A stretch of 64,000 nucleotides of DNA from the NCBI RefSeq assembly GCF_030156785.1, contig NZ_JASGLW010000001.1, forward strand, positions 186,001 to 250,000, read 5' to 3'. Numbering within the stretch: the stretch's first letter is position 1; every line of letters starts with the position of its first letter. A program made the position numbers and the translations under genes. Of the stretch, positions 63,626 to 64,000 are shown in pieces. The notes under the pieces were generated by a model, which made no database searches, was not told the origin of the DNA, and saw only the letters and a list, made by a program, of their open reading frames with translations. The stretch comes from Methanohalophilus sp. GTDB taxonomy: Archaea; Halobacteriota; Methanosarcinia; Methanosarcinales; Methanosarcinaceae.

Positions 63626-64000
63626 TTAATCCTCCTCTTTAGGAAAACTTAGGAGCAAATCACGATAATACTCATATTGTTTTTGACGTAGCTCTATTTC
63701 TCTAGGCAGTCCTTCTGTAATTGAGTTAGTCAATGTATCAAATTTGTCTAAAATTGATACTATACGCTCTTGTTCTTCAAGGGGTGGGATGGGGATTTTT
63801 ATTTTTTTTACATCATTGGCATTCATATTTGGGACACTACTTTTCTTACTATAAATGTTTATTGATGATAAATAATAAAACAAATATTTTGATAATAAAT
63901 TTTCTTTAATAGGTAATACTACTTTAAGCCTAATTATTGGTGTAAAAAAAGCTTTTCTAAAATATATTGTTCCAGTATTTGCTCCTATTGAAGAAATTGT
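63626..64000 (-). CDS. hsdS: Type I restriction specificity subunit, C-terminal part (partial)
   Basis: The frame is open from the right edge (about 124 codons visible). The end of a target-recognition domain ([15 protein letters not shown]) runs into the conserved helix pair [20 protein letters not shown] and LDKFDTLTN, then [16 protein letters not shown]. HsdS selects the DNA site for modification and cutting. hsdM is expected beyond the window. The sequence is AT-rich as in hsdR. Confidence 0.92.
   Translation of the reverse strand, partial: TISSIGANTGTIYFRKAFFTPIIRLKVVLPIKENLLSKYLFYYLSSINIYSKKSSVPNMNANDVKKIKIPIPPLEEQERIVSILDKFDTLTNSITEGLPREIELRQKQYEYYRDLLLSFPKEED

Noticed and set aside
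1-64000. CRISPR arrays, integrases, phage genes and replication origin
   Set aside because: No regularly spaced direct repeats, integrase motifs or origin-like repeat clusters were seen on reading both strands.

Overview
The window is chromosomal DNA from a methylotrophic methanogenic archaeon, most likely a member of the Methanosarcinaceae. The evidence is two methanol:corrinoid methyltransferase gene pairs (mtaCB), a methyltransferase 2 gene (mtaA), a RamA-like corrinoid activator, membrane heterodisulfide reductase HdrED, c-type cytochrome maturation genes (ccmABC), an archaeal RNase P RNA, SepF, an Sm-like protein and MptE. None of about 60 reading frames ends in TAG (my tally by eye is roughly 36 TAA and 24 TGA). 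Two otherwise intact genes in the methanol region each carry one in-frame TAG. That is the pattern expected of a pyrrolysine-decoding genome. The genus cannot be fixed from this window.

Layout. 1-2600: end of carB, argG, then a decayed tandem duplication of the argG/SMR-transporter junction flanking a 55-residue membrane-protein ORF. 2600-9830 (minus): an overlapping operon of MoxR ATPase, DUF58, two BatA-like von Willebrand proteins and a membrane protein. 9850-12140 (minus): pheA and an alkaline-phosphatase-superfamily protein. 12150-28040 (plus): the methanol region, containing mtaA, RamA-like activator, COG0523 GTPase, PAS/GAF sensor without kinase, mtaC2 (with TAG), mtaB2, mtaC1, mtaB1, YaaH-type acetate transporter, CDF-like protein without metal ligands, and a hydantoinase-like ASKHA protein (with TAG). 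28400-33500: MFS transporter, small Cys-rich redox proteins, tRNA-Arg, and a polyferredoxin with its palindrome-controlled regulator. 34200-39200: rubrerythrin, siroheme sulfite-reductase-like protein, hdrED, two DUF116 genes (the first frameshifted in an A7 run), and RNase P RNA. 39260-44470: UspA, ccmABC, an old-yellow-enzyme flavoprotein, a TlyA-like methyltransferase and DUF2703. 44860-58050: ferritin-like protein, tRNA-Glu, small regulators, SKI2-like helicase, RAD55-like protein, purine/methylthio-nucleoside phosphorylase, DUF373, mptE, ileS, a PUA protein, sepF and a ZPR1-type zinc protein. 58380-64000: lysA, a sirtuin, and an AT-rich type I restriction module (hsdR and partial hsdS) that looks acquired.

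How it fits together. Methanol methyl groups would be moved by MtaB onto the corrinoid protein MtaC and by MtaA onto coenzyme M. The RamA-like protein would rescue MtaC from the Co(II) state. HdrED reduces the CoM-S-S-CoB formed later, and ccmABC points to cytochrome c-linked electron transport. mtaA and mtaC1 share a 15-base leader motif preceded by a hairpin. A third near-copy lies in a 14-bp inverted repeat upstream of the PAS sensor, suggesting common RNA- or DNA-level control. The most unusual observation is that mtaC2 and the hydantoinase-like gene would each need amber readthrough, probably as pyrrolysine, to give full-length proteins.
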